Positions 17,674 to 27,137 of a DNA stretch of 37,787 nucleotides are shown here, one piece after another. Made by a program: the position numbers and the translations under genes. A model generated the notes under the pieces. That model made no database searches. It had not been told where the DNA came from and saw only the letters and a program-made list of their open reading frames with translations. Every line of letters begins with the position of its first letter. The stretch's first letter is position 1. Source of the DNA: Flavobacteriales bacterium (GTDB lineage: Bacteria; Bacteroidota; Bacteroidia; Flavobacteriales; Flavobacteriaceae); the NCBI GenBank assembly GCA_013205245.1, contig JABMNH010000056.1:1-37787 (forward strand), given 5' to 3'.

Positions 17674-17718
17674 TTATCTCACCACCAATTTTTTAGTACC
17701 CACTTTGTTGTCGGTCTA
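17674..17718 (-). pseudogene. Severed end of the type IX sorting signal
   Basis: Reading straight on past the TAG at 17718-17716, in the same frame, 13 further codons give TDNKVGTKKLVVR and then TAA at 17676-17674. That is the canonical end of a type A sorting domain (basic KK, then LVV). A single substitution at the TAG would restore a 266-residue protein. The conserved tail implies the loss is recent, or that readthrough occurs. Confidence 0.8.
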
Positions 17719-18474
17719 AATTCTTACAAAATAAACACCTGTACTTAAATTAGAAACATCAATGGTGTTGTTATCGGGATTTATAGATTTTTGCATCAAT
17801 GTTTTCCCTAAATAATCATACACATTTACTTTAGCTTGATTGGCATCTGATGGCAATTGTAATGTCAACTGTCCGTCGCTTGGATTAGGATACATACTAA
17901 AATTTAATAGTTGGGCCTTGTTTATGCCTAAAACGCCACCAATTAATTTTGTGTTAAATACAATTTGGTCACCATTTGTACTGCCATCGCCATTAGCTGC
18001 ATTTGCGGCTACATAAAAAGTAATAACACCAACATCAAATCCAGGAGCCGTCCAATTAAAACTCCATGATAATTGAGTGTCGCCAGCATGCGTGTGTGTT
18101 ACAAAGTGTCCTGTAAAATCAACTTGTGTATTAACAGTTTCAGAAAGAGAAAAAACGCCAACTTTAGCAGCTGCAACATTTTCGGCGGTAATTTGAAAGC
18201 CATGATCTGTTGCGCCAGTTGCAGTTTGTGTTACTGTAATATGATAGGTTGTGCTAAATTCATAACCGCCAGACGGAATATTTGTTTGAATTTCAAGTGT
18301 TAACCCATAAGCGTTATAGGTATCTGCGCCAACATGGCAACCTGTACAGTCCACGCCATCACCTGGAGATCCGGTTACACCACCACTTGGGGCGCCACCA
18401 CTAAACGAAATAGTTAATAATACAATTAAAGGAATTGAAAGCAAGAACAGATAAAATTGTAGATGATCTTTCAT
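17716..18474 (-). CDS. Haem-motif protein with truncated sorting domain
   Basis: As translated, 252 residues. A hydrophobic N-terminus (about 5-24) looks like a signal peptide or anchor. A glycine-rich segment then leads to CTGCH at 43-47, a haem c motif, and a beta-rich region to about 185 of the choice-of-anchor V/Reeler-like type (HGFQITAENV, THTHAG, WSFNWTAP, FYVAANAANGDGSTNGD). From about 191 a type IX sorting domain begins (FSMYPNPSDGQ, VYDYLGK, LSTGVYFVRI) but stops at TAG before its last 13 residues. Without them, export across the outer membrane by the type IX system should fail, so it may be a pseudogene. Confidence 0.8.
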   Translation of the reverse strand: MKDHLQFYLFLLSIPLIVLLTISFSGGAPSGGVTGSPGDGVDCTGCHVGADTYNAYGLTLEIQTNIPSGGYEFSTTYHITVTQTATGATDHGFQITAENVAAAKVGVFSLSETVNTQVDFTGHFVTHTHAGDTQLSWSFNWTAPGFDVGVITFYVAANAANGDGSTNGDQIVFNTKLIGGVLGINKAQLLNFSMYPNPSDGQLTLQLPSDANQAKVNVYDYLGKTLMQKSINPDNNTIDVSNLSTGVYFVRI

Positions 18475-18853
18475 GATTTTAGAATTTAATGGTTAATACA
18501 TCGTTTCTAATACCTTGTAAAGGTACAATCGTAAAAAAAATTGTCTATTGGTAAATAGTAGGTATTTTTAAATAAAAAAATGTTAAATCAAATTTTGAAA
18601 AACTGTAATAAAAACAAATATAAATGCACATAAGATACACTATAATAACCTGTTGTACTTTTTAAGCAAAAACTAAATTCTTTAAAAAAATAAAAATTAT
18701 TAAAGTTTAAAAAAAAGATTGATTTTTTTAATTTTTAAAAAAGGCAGATAGACTTAATTGTGTTAAAAAAGTGGTTAATAATAAAGGCATATTAACCGAT
18801 CTTTTTTAGATTTAAAATGATTCTTTTATTGCTGAGCGCTTATTTATCAATAA
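18475..18853. other. AT-rich intergenic stretch
   Basis: This 379-base gap lies between two minus-strand genes. It is very AT-rich with many A/T runs. On the minus strand TATATTTG at 18622-18615 fits a -7 box for the haem-motif gene, but no -33 TTG is seen and the leader would be about 140 bases. I see no RNA gene, no credible open frame and no strong terminator for the upstream OB-fold gene. Confidence 0.4.
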
Positions 18854-19240
18854 TTAATTAACAAGACTGCTTTCGGTTAATTTAACTTGCTCAAATAAAT
18901 CGTCAAAACCATCTACTTTGCCTTTTATTTTGACTTCAGAATTAACATCAATATTATTTGTGGCAATACTAGAGAGCACACAAACCACACCATTATCAAG
19001 CGTAATACTTTCCTTGGTTTTTTCGGTTACTTTGCCAGAAACATTTATGGTTTTCCCTAAATATTTTGTGTTGGCTCTATTTTGATCTAAAACAAATTCA
19101 GTTTTAAGAGCATTAGCTGTAGTTATAAATGCCGCTATTTCACTACTTACATCTCTGGGGCCTTTAAAAACGTATTTGTAGCCGCTGTAACCAGCTATTA
19201 CAACAATAATTAAAACGATAATTGCTATCTTTTTTTTCAT
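18854..19240 (-). CDS. Anchored OB-fold protein (tRNA_anti-like)
   Basis: A 128-residue protein with one N-terminal membrane span or uncleaved signal (about 4-20, KKIAIIVLIIVVIAGYSGY). Then comes an OB-fold of the tRNA_anti-like family: FITTANALKTEF, KYLGKTINVSGKV, SITLDNGVVCVLSS, EVKIKGKVDGFDDLFEQVKLTESSLV. I start at the ATG ending at 19240; an ATG 13 codons upstream is in frame but adds a polar stretch before the span. Despite the family name there is no evidence that it binds tRNA. It is divergent from the YceI gene and the two share a 159-base control region. Confidence 0.72.
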   Translation of the reverse strand: MKKKIAIIVLIIVVIAGYSGYKYVFKGPRDVSSEIAAFITTANALKTEFVLDQNRANTKYLGKTINVSGKVTEKTKESITLDNGVVCVLSSIATNNIDVNSEVKIKGKVDGFDDLFEQVKLTESSLVN

Positions 19241-19399
19241 GATTTTGGATTTTAGATTTTTGTTTGAAATAATTTTCAAGTGTTTTGTCGTGCTATTTAA
19301 CTAAAACTTGCAAATGTTAAATTTTTGTAAAAATTAAAAAGGAGAGTGTAAGCTACTTAAACTTTTGCGCTCTAAGCTTAAAAATAATTTTAAATAAAT

Positions 19400-19942
19400 A
19401 TGAAAACAAGAATTTTAATAGCAGCATTTTTAGCAATCGGATTAACAAGCATTGCCCAACAAAGATTTACAACCAAAACAGGCACTTTAATTTTTGAGGC
19501 CTCTACGGAAAATTTTGAGCCCGTAGCTGCAAAAAACACATCTACAAGCGCCATTCTAAAAGAGGATGGAAGTATAGCTGTATTAGCTTTAATAAAAGGA
19601 TTTAGATTTAAAAAAGAGTTAATGGAGCAGCATTTTAATGGAAAATTTATGGAGTCTGACACCTATCCTAAAGCTAAATTTTCAGGAAAAGTTGAAAATT
19701 TTGACAGCCAAACACTTTCAGATACTGCTCAAGAATATGTTGTAAAAGGCACTTTGTCAATTCACGGTATAGACAAGCCAGTAGAAAGCACAATATATTT
19801 ATCGAAAGACGCTTCTGGACTTTTAAAATTAACCTCAAAATTTAGTGTGGCTGTAGCCGACTTTGATATTGCTGTTAAAGATAAAATAGCCAAAAAAATA
19901 GCTAAAACTGTAAACGTAGAAGTAGACTTAAGTTTAGAATAA
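19400..19942 (+). CDS. YceI-family periplasmic lipocalin-like protein
   Basis: A 180-residue protein with a signal peptide ending TSIA before Gln21. The mature part is a YceI barrel: FTTKTGTLIFEAST, SIAVLALIKGFRFKKELMEQHFN, DTYPKAKFSGKV, VVKGTLSIHGIDKPV, FSVAVADFDI. YceI proteins bind polyprenyl chains such as isoprenoid quinones in an extended lipocalin-like barrel; the ligand here is unknown. The YceI gene is monocistronic, followed by a strong terminator. Confidence 0.9.
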   Translation: MKTRILIAAFLAIGLTSIAQQRFTTKTGTLIFEASTENFEPVAAKNTSTSAILKEDGSIAVLALIKGFRFKKELMEQHFNGKFMESDTYPKAKFSGKVENFDSQTLSDTAQEYVVKGTLSIHGIDKPVESTIYLSKDASGLLKLTSKFSVAVADFDIAVKDKIAKKIAKTVNVEVDLSLE

Positions 19943-19963
19943 TATTTGGATTAGTTAAGACTT

Positions 19964-19999
19964 AAAGCCCCAAAAGTATCAGTACTTTTGGGGCTTTTT
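19964..19999 (+). terminator. Terminator after the YceI gene
   Basis: A perfect 15-bp stem (AAAGCCCCAAAAGTA with TACTTTTGGGGCTTT) and 4-base loop, followed by T. One of the strongest terminators in the window. Confidence 0.92.
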
Positions 20000-20080
20000 G
20001 TGTTTTGTTTTTAATAGAAAAACGCCATAAATTATATCAAAATAAATTGTATTTTTATTTTATATAAATAAGCTTTTTAG

Positions 20081-20767
20081 ATGCTTCATAAAAATATTAT
20101 AATTACAGGAACCAGTAGTGGTATTGGCTTTGAAATGGCAAAACAATTTGCACAGGCAGGGCATAAGGTTTTAGCCATATCTAGAAATAGGGAACCTCTA
20201 GCAAATTTTAACCATAAAAACATCACCATACTTTCTGTTGATGTTTCAGACGAAATACATTTAAAGAAAGTAAAAAATTACCTTAAACAACATTGGGAAA
20301 AGGTTGATATTTTAATTAATAATGCAGGCCATTTGGTAAATAAACCCTTTTTTAAATTGAGCCAACAAGATTTTTTAGATGTTTATAACGTTAATGTTTT
20401 TGCTGTAGCGCGATTAATACAATTGTCTATGCCTTATCTTAAAAAGGGAAGTCACGTAATTAATATTTCTAGTATTGGTGGTGTTAGTGGCAGTCTTAAA
20501 TTCCCAGGTTTAGCAGCTTATAGTTCTTCTAAAGCGGCACTCATAAATTTAACCGAATTGTTGGCAGAAGAATATAAAGACACACAAATTTCTTTTAATG
20601 CCTTGGCATTAGGTGCTGTTCAAACCGAAATGTTAGCCAAAGCTTTCCCAGATTATAAAGCACCAGTTTCTGCAAAAGAAATGGCGGCATATATTGTGAA
20701 TTTCGCGATGACAGGACAAAAATATTTTAACGGAAAAGTAATAGAGGTATCAAGCACCACACCTTAA
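20081..20767 (+). CDS. Short-chain dehydrogenase/reductase
   Basis: A 228-residue classical SDR. The cofactor loop TGTSSGIG is at 10-17, NNAG follows near residue 80, the catalytic serine region is ISSIGG and the YSSSK tetrad segment supplies the tyrosine and lysine. An arginine after the cofactor loop (SRNRE) suggests NADPH. The substrate cannot be told. It leads a cluster of four genes: SprT-like, manC and DUF389 follow with 12-base, overlapping and 17-base junctions. Confidence 0.9.
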   Translation: MLHKNIIITGTSSGIGFEMAKQFAQAGHKVLAISRNREPLANFNHKNITILSVDVSDEIHLKKVKNYLKQHWEKVDILINNAGHLVNKPFFKLSQQDFLDVYNVNVFAVARLIQLSMPYLKKGSHVINISSIGGVSGSLKFPGLAAYSSSKAALINLTELLAEEYKDTQISFNALALGAVQTEMLAKAFPDYKAPVSAKEMAAYIVNFAMTGQKYFNGKVIEVSSTTP

Positions 20768-20779
20768 ACATTAATATTA

Positions 20780-21388
20780 TTGGAAGTAGAAATCAAGAAA
20801 TATATACCTCAATCTGCTATTTTATTGGTGTCAGATTTAATTAAGAAGCATCCTTTTAAGCTTAAAATAAAGAACCAAAGAAAAACCAAACATGGCGATT
20901 TTAGAACTTCAGTTAACGATGTTTATAAAATAAGCATTAACAACGACTTAAATAATTACAGGTTTTTAATAACCCTTATTCATGAAATTGCTCATTTGGT
21001 GACACATAAAAAATATGGACGTACAAAACCTCACGGAAGTCATTGGAAAGAAACTTTTAAATATTTAATGTTACCGTTCTTAACGGATGAAATTTTTCCG
21101 TCTGATGTTTTATCGCCTTTGGCAAAATACCTCATAAATCCAAAAGCAAGAACAGATGCCGATTTAAATTTATCACTAGCTTTGCGTCATTATGATAAAG
21201 AATCGGATAAGAAACTTATCTTTGAAATTGAATTAGGTGCTTTATTTGCGCATAATAAACGTGTTTTTAATCGTGGAAATAAAAGAAAAACGCGCTACGA
21301 ATGCACAGAAATCAACACACAAAAAAAATATTTATTTCAGCAAAATGCTGAGGTTTTTTTAATAGATAATAACAGAGATGAAAAATAA
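20780..21388 (+). CDS. SprT-like zinc metalloprotease-fold protein
   Basis: A 202-residue protein of the SprT-like domain family. HEIAH is at 68-72 and a third zinc ligand is probably His88 (PHGSHW). The SprT-type C-terminal part has few cysteines, so a zinc ribbon is absent. The only plausible start is TTG at 20780; there is no ATG before the conserved region. Relatives of the family (Spartan) digest DNA-protein crosslinks, but the bacterial members are uncharacterised. It overlaps the manC start by 11 bases. Confidence 0.82.
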   Translation: MEVEIKKYIPQSAILLVSDLIKKHPFKLKIKNQRKTKHGDFRTSVNDVYKISINNDLNNYRFLITLIHEIAHLVTHKKYGRTKPHGSHWKETFKYLMLPFLTDEIFPSDVLSPLAKYLINPKARTDADLNLSLALRHYDKESDKKLIFEIELGALFAHNKRVFNRGNKRKTRYECTEINTQKKYLFQQNAEVFLIDNNRDEK

Positions 21389-22448
21389 AAATTATTACGC
21401 CATAGTTATGGCAGGTGGTATAGGTTCACGATTTTGGCCTATGAGTACAGAAGATTATCCAAAACAGTTCCATGATATGTTGGGTGTGGGCACATCGCTT
21501 ATTCAAAAAACATTTGCCAGATTTGAGAGTATTATTCCATCAGAAAACATATTAATTTCTACAAATAAAAGATATAAATCGCTTGTAAAAGAGCAAATCG
21601 AAAAGCTAACAGATCAACAGCTTTTGCTGGAACCTGCCATGCGAAATACGGCCCCTTGTATTTTATATGCCGCTTTAAAAATTTACAATCAAAATCCTAA
21701 TGCCGTTATGATTGTTGCACCATCAGATCATTGGATTGACGATGAGGCCACGTTTATCAGCAATGTAGAACAAACTTTTAAAGCCTGCCAAGAGCAACCC
21801 ATTTTAATGACTTTAGGTATTCAGCCAAATGCACCTAATACAGGCTATGGTTATATTCAGTTTGAAGATTCTGCTAAAGCCATTAAAAAAGTCAAGAATT
21901 TTACCGAAAAACCTGACTTAGAAACGGCTAAAGAATTTTTGAAAAGTGGCGATTATCTATGGAATGCGGGTATATTTATTTGGAGTGCGAAAGCCATTAT
22001 TGAAGCTTTTCAAAATTTATTACCAGAAATGTATGCGCTGTTTTCTAAAGGAACACCATTCTATAATACAGATCAAGAAGAAAATTTCATCACATCGCAT
22101 TATACCGAAGCTCAAAATATTTCTATTGATTATGGCATTATGGAGCAATCTAAAAACGTTTTTGTATTGCCAGTCGCATTTGGTTGGAACGATTTAGGAA
22201 CGTGGAATTCCCTCTATCAAAAATTACCAAAACAAGAGAATGACAATGCAGTAGTTAATGCCAAACCTATTTTTAGAGAAGCAAAGGGTAATTTGGTTAG
22301 AACAACAAAAGGAAAGTTAGTCGTTATTCAGGGTTTAGATAATTTTATTGTTGTAGAAAAAGACAACGTTTTGTTAATTTGTCCGCGGTCAAAAGAACAA
22401 GACATCAAACAAATAGTAGCCGAAGTAAAAGAAAAATATCCGCAATAA
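21378..22448 (+). CDS. manC: Mannose-1-phosphate guanylyltransferase
   Basis: Makes GDP-mannose from mannose-1-phosphate and GTP for polysaccharide and glycoprotein sugars. The 356-residue protein has the nucleotidyltransferase loop MAGGIGSRFWP (11-21), the DHWI pair in MIVAPSDHWI, FTEKPD at about 175-180, and the GWNDLGTW segment. It lacks the C-terminal isomerase domain of bifunctional enzymes. It overlaps the SprT-like gene by 11 bases and the DUF389 gene follows after 17 bases. No other capsule genes are nearby. Confidence 0.93.
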   Translation: MKNKNYYAIVMAGGIGSRFWPMSTEDYPKQFHDMLGVGTSLIQKTFARFESIIPSENILISTNKRYKSLVKEQIEKLTDQQLLLEPAMRNTAPCILYAALKIYNQNPNAVMIVAPSDHWIDDEATFISNVEQTFKACQEQPILMTLGIQPNAPNTGYGYIQFEDSAKAIKKVKNFTEKPDLETAKEFLKSGDYLWNAGIFIWSAKAIIEAFQNLLPEMYALFSKGTPFYNTDQEENFITSHYTEAQNISIDYGIMEQSKNVFVLPVAFGWNDLGTWNSLYQKLPKQENDNAVVNAKPIFREAKGNLVRTTKGKLVVIQGLDNFIVVEKDNVLLICPRSKEQDIKQIVAEVKEKYPQ

Positions 22449-22465
22449 AAATATAATTAACAATT

Positions 22466-23893
22466 ATGGAAGTGCCACAATCCACACAAGAAAACACATC
22501 AGAAACCGAGATTCAAGATTTTAAAAGTATCTGGCAAAGCCTTGTTATTTTTTTTAAAGAATTACTCGATTTAAGTAAAGATTTAGACATGCAAGGCACC
22601 ATTCAAGATGTAAAAGACAACATCTCTATGAAGGGTCACACAGCGTGGATTCTTATTTTCTCGATATTAATAGCTTCCATTGGGTTGAATGTTAGTTCTA
22701 CAGCCGTGGTTATTGGCGCCATGCTTGTATCGCCATTAATGGGGCCTATTTTAGGCATTGGCGTCTCTATTGGTATTAATGATATTGATACTTTAAAGCG
22801 CTCTTTAATAAATTTTGGCGTTACGGTTGGGTTAAGTGTGATAACTTCTTTTTTGTTTTTTAGCATTCCTATTTTTAAAGATGCCACGCCCGAATTGTTG
22901 GCGCGTACAAAACCAGATGTTCGTGATGTTTTAATTGCGCTAGCTGGTGGTTTGGCTTTAATTGTGGCTTTAAGCCGACGCAAAGAAATGACAAATACCA
23001 TTGCTGGGATAGCTATTGCCACAGCATTAATGCCACCATTGTGTACCGCAGGATTTGGTTTGGCAACAGGAAATTTAAATTACTTTTTTGGCGCGATGTT
23101 TTTGTTTATAATCAACAGTATTTTTATCGCTTTAGCGTCATTTTTTATGGTGCGTTTTTTACGTTTCCCGATGGTTAAATACATTAATTCGGCCAAACGA
23201 AAACGCATTTCGCAAATAGCTTCATTTGTAGCTTTTGTGATTTTTGGCATGAGTATTTTTCTGTTTTACGGATTGTTTCTTGAAAATAATTACAGACAGA
23301 TAGCGCAATCTTTTATTCAAGATTTAAAAGATGATGGTGTGAGTATTATTGACGACACGCATAGTATTGATTATAAAAACAAAAAAATTAACCTGTTTGT
23401 TTTTGGAGAAAGGGTTTCTAAACCAAATTTAGATAAATGGCAAAATATTCTAGTAAAAAAAGGATTGACAAATACCATTCTTAGCATTCAGCAAAGTAAA
23501 GACGATTCAGATATTAGAAACGATTTAAATAATTTAAAAGATTTATACACACAAAATCAAAAAATAATTGGCTCTCGCGATGAAAGTATTAAAGAAAAAG
23601 AATCTAAAATTACAGATTTAGAAAACAGACTTAATGCCATCTCAAATAATCAAATACCTTTTAGTCAAATTAGCGCAGAAGCCAAGATAAACTATCAAAA
23701 TTTAGCCGAATTGAGCTATTACAAACGCATAAAAACAAACTTTTCTAGTGTCGATACTTTAGTTGTTTTTGAGGCAAAATGGAAAGATTCTTTATCTGAT
23801 ATGGTTATAGAAAACCAAGAGGTTAAACTTAAACTTTGGCTAAAAATAAGGCTAAAAATAGATAGCATTCAATTGGTTACCATCCCAAATTGA
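22466..23893 (+). CDS. DUF389 membrane protein
   Basis: A 475-residue protein. After a charged N-terminus, spans from about residue 58 to 275 carry the DUF389 signature: SSTAVVIGAMLVSPLMGPILGIG, GLALIVALSRR, IAGIAIATALMPPLCTAG. A C-terminal half of about 200 residues is soluble, with a coiled coil near 365-395 (SRDESIKEKESKITDLENRL). The family has no firm function; transport has been suggested. It is the last gene of the SDR cluster. Its TGA stop abuts the stop of the convergent mlaF gene with no base between. Confidence 0.88.
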   Translation: MEVPQSTQENTSETEIQDFKSIWQSLVIFFKELLDLSKDLDMQGTIQDVKDNISMKGHTAWILIFSILIASIGLNVSSTAVVIGAMLVSPLMGPILGIGVSIGINDIDTLKRSLINFGVTVGLSVITSFLFFSIPIFKDATPELLARTKPDVRDVLIALAGGLALIVALSRRKEMTNTIAGIAIATALMPPLCTAGFGLATGNLNYFFGAMFLFIINSIFIALASFFMVRFLRFPMVKYINSAKRKRISQIASFVAFVIFGMSIFLFYGLFLENNYRQIAQSFIQDLKDDGVSIIDDTHSIDYKNKKINLFVFGERVSKPNLDKWQNILVKKGLTNTILSIQQSKDDSDIRNDLNNLKDLYTQNQKIIGSRDESIKEKESKITDLENRLNAISNNQIPFSQISAEAKINYQNLAELSYYKRIKTNFSSVDTLVVFEAKWKDSLSDMVIENQEVKLKLWLKIRLKIDSIQLVTIPN

Positions 23894-24649
23894 TTATTGG
23901 TATGATTCTCTAACTCTTTTTAGTAATTGAGAAGAATAGACAAATTCGGTTACAACTTCATTGTCTGTATGTATAATTTCTTTATTGGTACCTTCCCAAG
24001 CCTTGACGCCGTCTTTTAGAAAAATAATCTTTTCGCCAATTTCCATAACCGAATTCATATCATGAGAGTTTATCACAGTAATGATGTCGAATTCTCTAGT
24101 TATCTCCTGAATAAGGTTGTCAATTACAGTAGATGTTTTTGGATCAAGCCCAGAGTTGGGCTCATCGCAAAATAAATATTTGGGATTCATCACAATAGCA
24201 CGTGCTAAGGCCACACGTTTTTGCATACCTCCCGAAAGTTCTGCAGGAAATTTATTGTTTGCATTTTCTAAATTTACCCGTTTTAAAACTGTATTTACCC
24301 TATCTAACATTTCGTTATAAGGTTTTTTTGTAAACATTTTTAGTGGAAACATAACATTGTCTGCAACATTTAGAGAATCGAATAAGGCGCTTCCCTGAAA
24401 AAGCATGCCCATTTCTTTTCTTAAATTACGTTTCTTTTTTATAGACATTTCGCTATAATGTCTATCATCATAACAGATATCTCCTTTTTCTGGTGTAAAA
24501 AGGCCTAACATACATTTTAAAAGTACTGTTTTTCCAGAGCCACTTTGACCAATAATGAGATTGGTTTTTCCTTTTTCAAAAGTAGCCGAAATGCCTTTTA
24601 AAACTTCTACACCATCAAACGATTTATATAAATTGCAAACTTCTATCAT
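23894..24649 (-). CDS. mlaF: MlaF-like ABC transporter ATPase
   Basis: A 251-residue ATPase with Walker A GQSGSGKT at 34-41, signature LSGGMQKR, Walker B LFCDEP and the switch histidine in INSHDM. The closest family is MlaF/Ttg2A, which powers phospholipid movement between inner and outer membranes. I start at the ATG ending at 24649; it overlaps mlaE by four bases. A further in-frame ATG at 24709 lies inside mlaE. No mlaD-type substrate-binding gene is beside it, so that partner must be elsewhere. Confidence 0.9.
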   Translation of the reverse strand: MIEVCNLYKSFDGVEVLKGISATFEKGKTNLIIGQSGSGKTVLLKCMLGLFTPEKGDICYDDRHYSEMSIKKKRNLRKEMGMLFQGSALFDSLNVADNVMFPLKMFTKKPYNEMLDRVNTVLKRVNLENANNKFPAELSGGMQKRVALARAIVMNPKYLFCDEPNSGLDPKTSTVIDNLIQEITREFDIITVINSHDMNSVMEIGEKIIFLKDGVKAWEGTNKEIIHTDNEVVTEFVYSSQLLKRVRESYQ

Positions 24650-25389
24650 TTTCCTAAAAGCAATTGGGTTAAAATGTAATTTAAAAAGATAATCACAACA
24701 CTTGTCCACACAACAGCGCGTGTGCTAGAACGTCCAACTTCTATAGCGCCTCCTTTAACATAATAACCATGGTAAGATGGAATGGTGGCAATTACAAAAG
24801 CAAAAACGGCTGTTTTAATCAAAGAATAGGTTACATGAAAAGGGTCAAATTGGTAACGTATGCCAGATATATAGTCAGACGAAAGCACCAAATTTGTAAT
24901 ATTTCCAGCAACATAACCTCCTAAAATTCCTAAAAAAATACTAATTATTACAAGGAACGGATAAAACAAAACCGCCGCTATAATTTTAGGAAGCACCAAA
25001 TAGTTTAATGAGTTTACACCCATAACTTCTAAGGCGTCAATTTGTTCTGTAACACGCATGGTTCCAATACTAGATGAAATAAAAGAGCCTACTTTACCTG
25101 CTAAAATTATAGAAAGGAGTGTGGGCGAAAATTCAAGAATTAATGATTCTCTAGAAGCAAATCCGATAAGGTATTTTGGGATTAGCGGGTTTTCTAGATT
25201 TAAGGCTGTTTGAATAACAACAACGCCACCTACAAAAAATGAAATAAAAGCAACAATGCCAATAGAGCTTAAACCCAAATCTTGAATCTCTCTAAAAAGA
25301 GATTCTCTAAAGACAGTCCATTTCTGAGGTTTTCTTAAAACCTGTTTGAGCATTGAAAAATACTTACCAACGTGTTCGATGTAATTCAT
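24646..25389 (-). CDS. mlaE: MlaE-like ABC transporter permease
   Basis: A 247-residue permease of the MlaE family with about five spans. Signature segments are FVGGVVVIQTALNLENP, LEFSPTLLSIILAGKVGSFISSSIGTMRVTEQIDALEVMGVN and a C-terminal YYVKGGAIEVGRSSTRAVVWTS. With MlaF it forms the inner-membrane core of a retrograde lipid transporter. It is the first gene of the pair; the divergent pafA promoter lies upstream. Confidence 0.92.
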   Translation of the reverse strand: MNYIEHVGKYFSMLKQVLRKPQKWTVFRESLFREIQDLGLSSIGIVAFISFFVGGVVVIQTALNLENPLIPKYLIGFASRESLILEFSPTLLSIILAGKVGSFISSSIGTMRVTEQIDALEVMGVNSLNYLVLPKIIAAVLFYPFLVIISIFLGILGGYVAGNITNLVLSSDYISGIRYQFDPFHVTYSLIKTAVFAFVIATIPSYHGYYVKGGAIEVGRSSTRAVVWTSVVIIFLNYILTQLLLGK

Positions 25390-25457
25390 AGAAGCAATTA
25401 TCAGGCTAAAATATTAAAAAATAATGCATCTTTTAAATAATTAACTTAAAATTAAAA

Positions 25458-25485
25458 TTGGATTTATAGAATTCAGTTACTTTTG
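25458..25485 (+). promoter_or_regulatory. Promoter of the PafA-type gene
   Basis: TTG at 25458-25460, a 17-base spacer and TACTTTTG at 25478-25485 fit the Bacteroidota consensus exactly. The expected start point is near 25491, about 15 bases before the ATG. Confidence 0.7.
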
Positions 25486-25505
25486 ATGAAATATAATATT
25501 TTATT

Positions 25506-27137
25506 ATGAAAATTATAAAAATAATAAGTCTGAGTTTACTTTTAAGCTGTGGCGTTTTCGCCCAAAATAATCAGTTACAAAAGCCAAAATTAGTGGTTGG
25601 TATTGTGGTAGATCAAATGCGTTACGATTATTTAAAACGTTTTGATAGTAAGTTTGGTGCCGACGGATTTAAACGCCTTTTAAAAGATGGGTATGCCATA
25701 AACAATGCCCATTTTAATTATATACCAACCTATACAGCCGTTGGTCATACGTCTGTTTATACAGGCACAACGCCTTTTTACCACGGTATTATAAGTAATA
25801 ATTGGTATGATAAAGAGTTAAAAAAATCTATTTATTGTGTAGATGATGATCGTTACGAGACTGTTGGCGCAAAAACTGGTGGCAAAAAATCGCCTTATCG
25901 GATGTTGAGCACTACCGTTACAGACCAATTACATCTGGCTCAAAATATGAAAGGAAAAACCATAGGTGTAAGCATAAAAGACCGCTCAGCAATTTTACCC
26001 GCAGGTCACACGGCAAATGCGGCTTATTGGTTTGAAGGAAATACCGAAGGTAAATTTATAACCAGTACTTTTTATATGGATAAATTGCCTAAATGGGCTG
26101 CCGATTTTAATAATTCTGATAAAGCAAAAAAATATTTGAACACACCATGGGTTACCAAATATCCTATAAATACTTATACAGAAAGTATTGCTGATGACAA
26201 TCCTTACGAAGGTATGTTTAAGGGAGAAACAAGCCCAACATTTCCGCACAATTTGGCTAAACTGCAAAAAGAAAATGGTGGCTATGATATTTTAAAAGCA
26301 TCGCCTCAAGGCAATAGTTTGGTAAAAGATTTTGCCGAAGCGACTATTTTAGGAGAAAATATGGGCAAAGGAGCATTTACAGATTTCTTAGCTTTAAGTT
26401 TTTCTAGTACAGATTATATTGGTCATATGTATGGTGTCGATTCAAAAGAAATTGAAGACACTTATATTAGATTAGATCAAGATATAGCAGACTTATTAAA
26501 CTTTTTAGACACACAAGTTGGCATAGCTAACTACACTGTTTTTTTAACAGCAGACCATGCGGCTGTACCTGTACCAGCTTATCTAAAATCACTTAAAATT
26601 CCGGCCGATTATATAGATGTTAAAGGTTTGGTTGGTCGCGTTACCGAAATCACAAAGAAATTTTTTAATGCCACAGATTTGGTAGAAAACACCTCTAACT
26701 ATCAGATTTTTTTAGATAAAGAAAGAATTTATGAATTGGGTCTTGATGTCAATATGGTTGCCCAAACATTAGCCGATGAGTTGGTTAGTTTTAAAGGTAT
26801 TTATAAAACGGTTACAGCTCATACGATGCAAACAACAAGTTTTAATGATGGTATTTTAAAATATCTTCAAAACGGTTATAATCAGAAGTTTTCTGGGGAT
26901 GTTTTACTCGTTCCAATGCCAGCAAATATTGCTTATCCGCATACGGGAACAACACATGGATCTGGGTATAATTACGACACGCATGTGCCATTAATATTTT
27001 ACGGAAAAGGGATTAAAACGGGTCAATCAAACACCTATTATCCAATTATAGATATCGCGCCAACAATGGCAACTTTATTAGGTATTGAATTTCCTAATGC
27101 CACATCGGGTAAAGTAATTGGCGAAGTTCTGAAATAA
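25506..27137 (+). CDS. pafA: PafA-type alkaline phosphatase
   Basis: A 543-residue periplasmic phosphatase. The signal peptide ends GVFA before Gln20. By alignment with the characterised PafA, the nucleophile is Thr77 (YTAVGHTSVYTG), Asn98 follows (ISNNW), and Lys158/Arg160 (IKDRSAILPAGH) are the transition-state residues. TADHAA and GTTHGSG supply the zinc ligands. In Bacteroidota PafA is a phosphate-insensitive phosphatase important for using organic phosphate. No Pho-box is apparent; the gene has a consensus promoter. It shares a zero-base junction with the convergent synthase gene. Confidence 0.9.
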   Translation: MKIIKIISLSLLLSCGVFAQNNQLQKPKLVVGIVVDQMRYDYLKRFDSKFGADGFKRLLKDGYAINNAHFNYIPTYTAVGHTSVYTGTTPFYHGIISNNWYDKELKKSIYCVDDDRYETVGAKTGGKKSPYRMLSTTVTDQLHLAQNMKGKTIGVSIKDRSAILPAGHTANAAYWFEGNTEGKFITSTFYMDKLPKWAADFNNSDKAKKYLNTPWVTKYPINTYTESIADDNPYEGMFKGETSPTFPHNLAKLQKENGGYDILKASPQGNSLVKDFAEATILGENMGKGAFTDFLALSFSSTDYIGHMYGVDSKEIEDTYIRLDQDIADLLNFLDTQVGIANYTVFLTADHAAVPVPAYLKSLKIPADYIDVKGLVGRVTEITKKFFNATDLVENTSNYQIFLDKERIYELGLDVNMVAQTLADELVSFKGIYKTVTAHTMQTTSFNDGILKYLQNGYNQKFSGDVLLVPMPANIAYPHTGTTHGSGYNYDTHVPLIFYGKGIKTGQSNTYYPIIDIAPTMATLLGIEFPNATSGKVIGEVLK

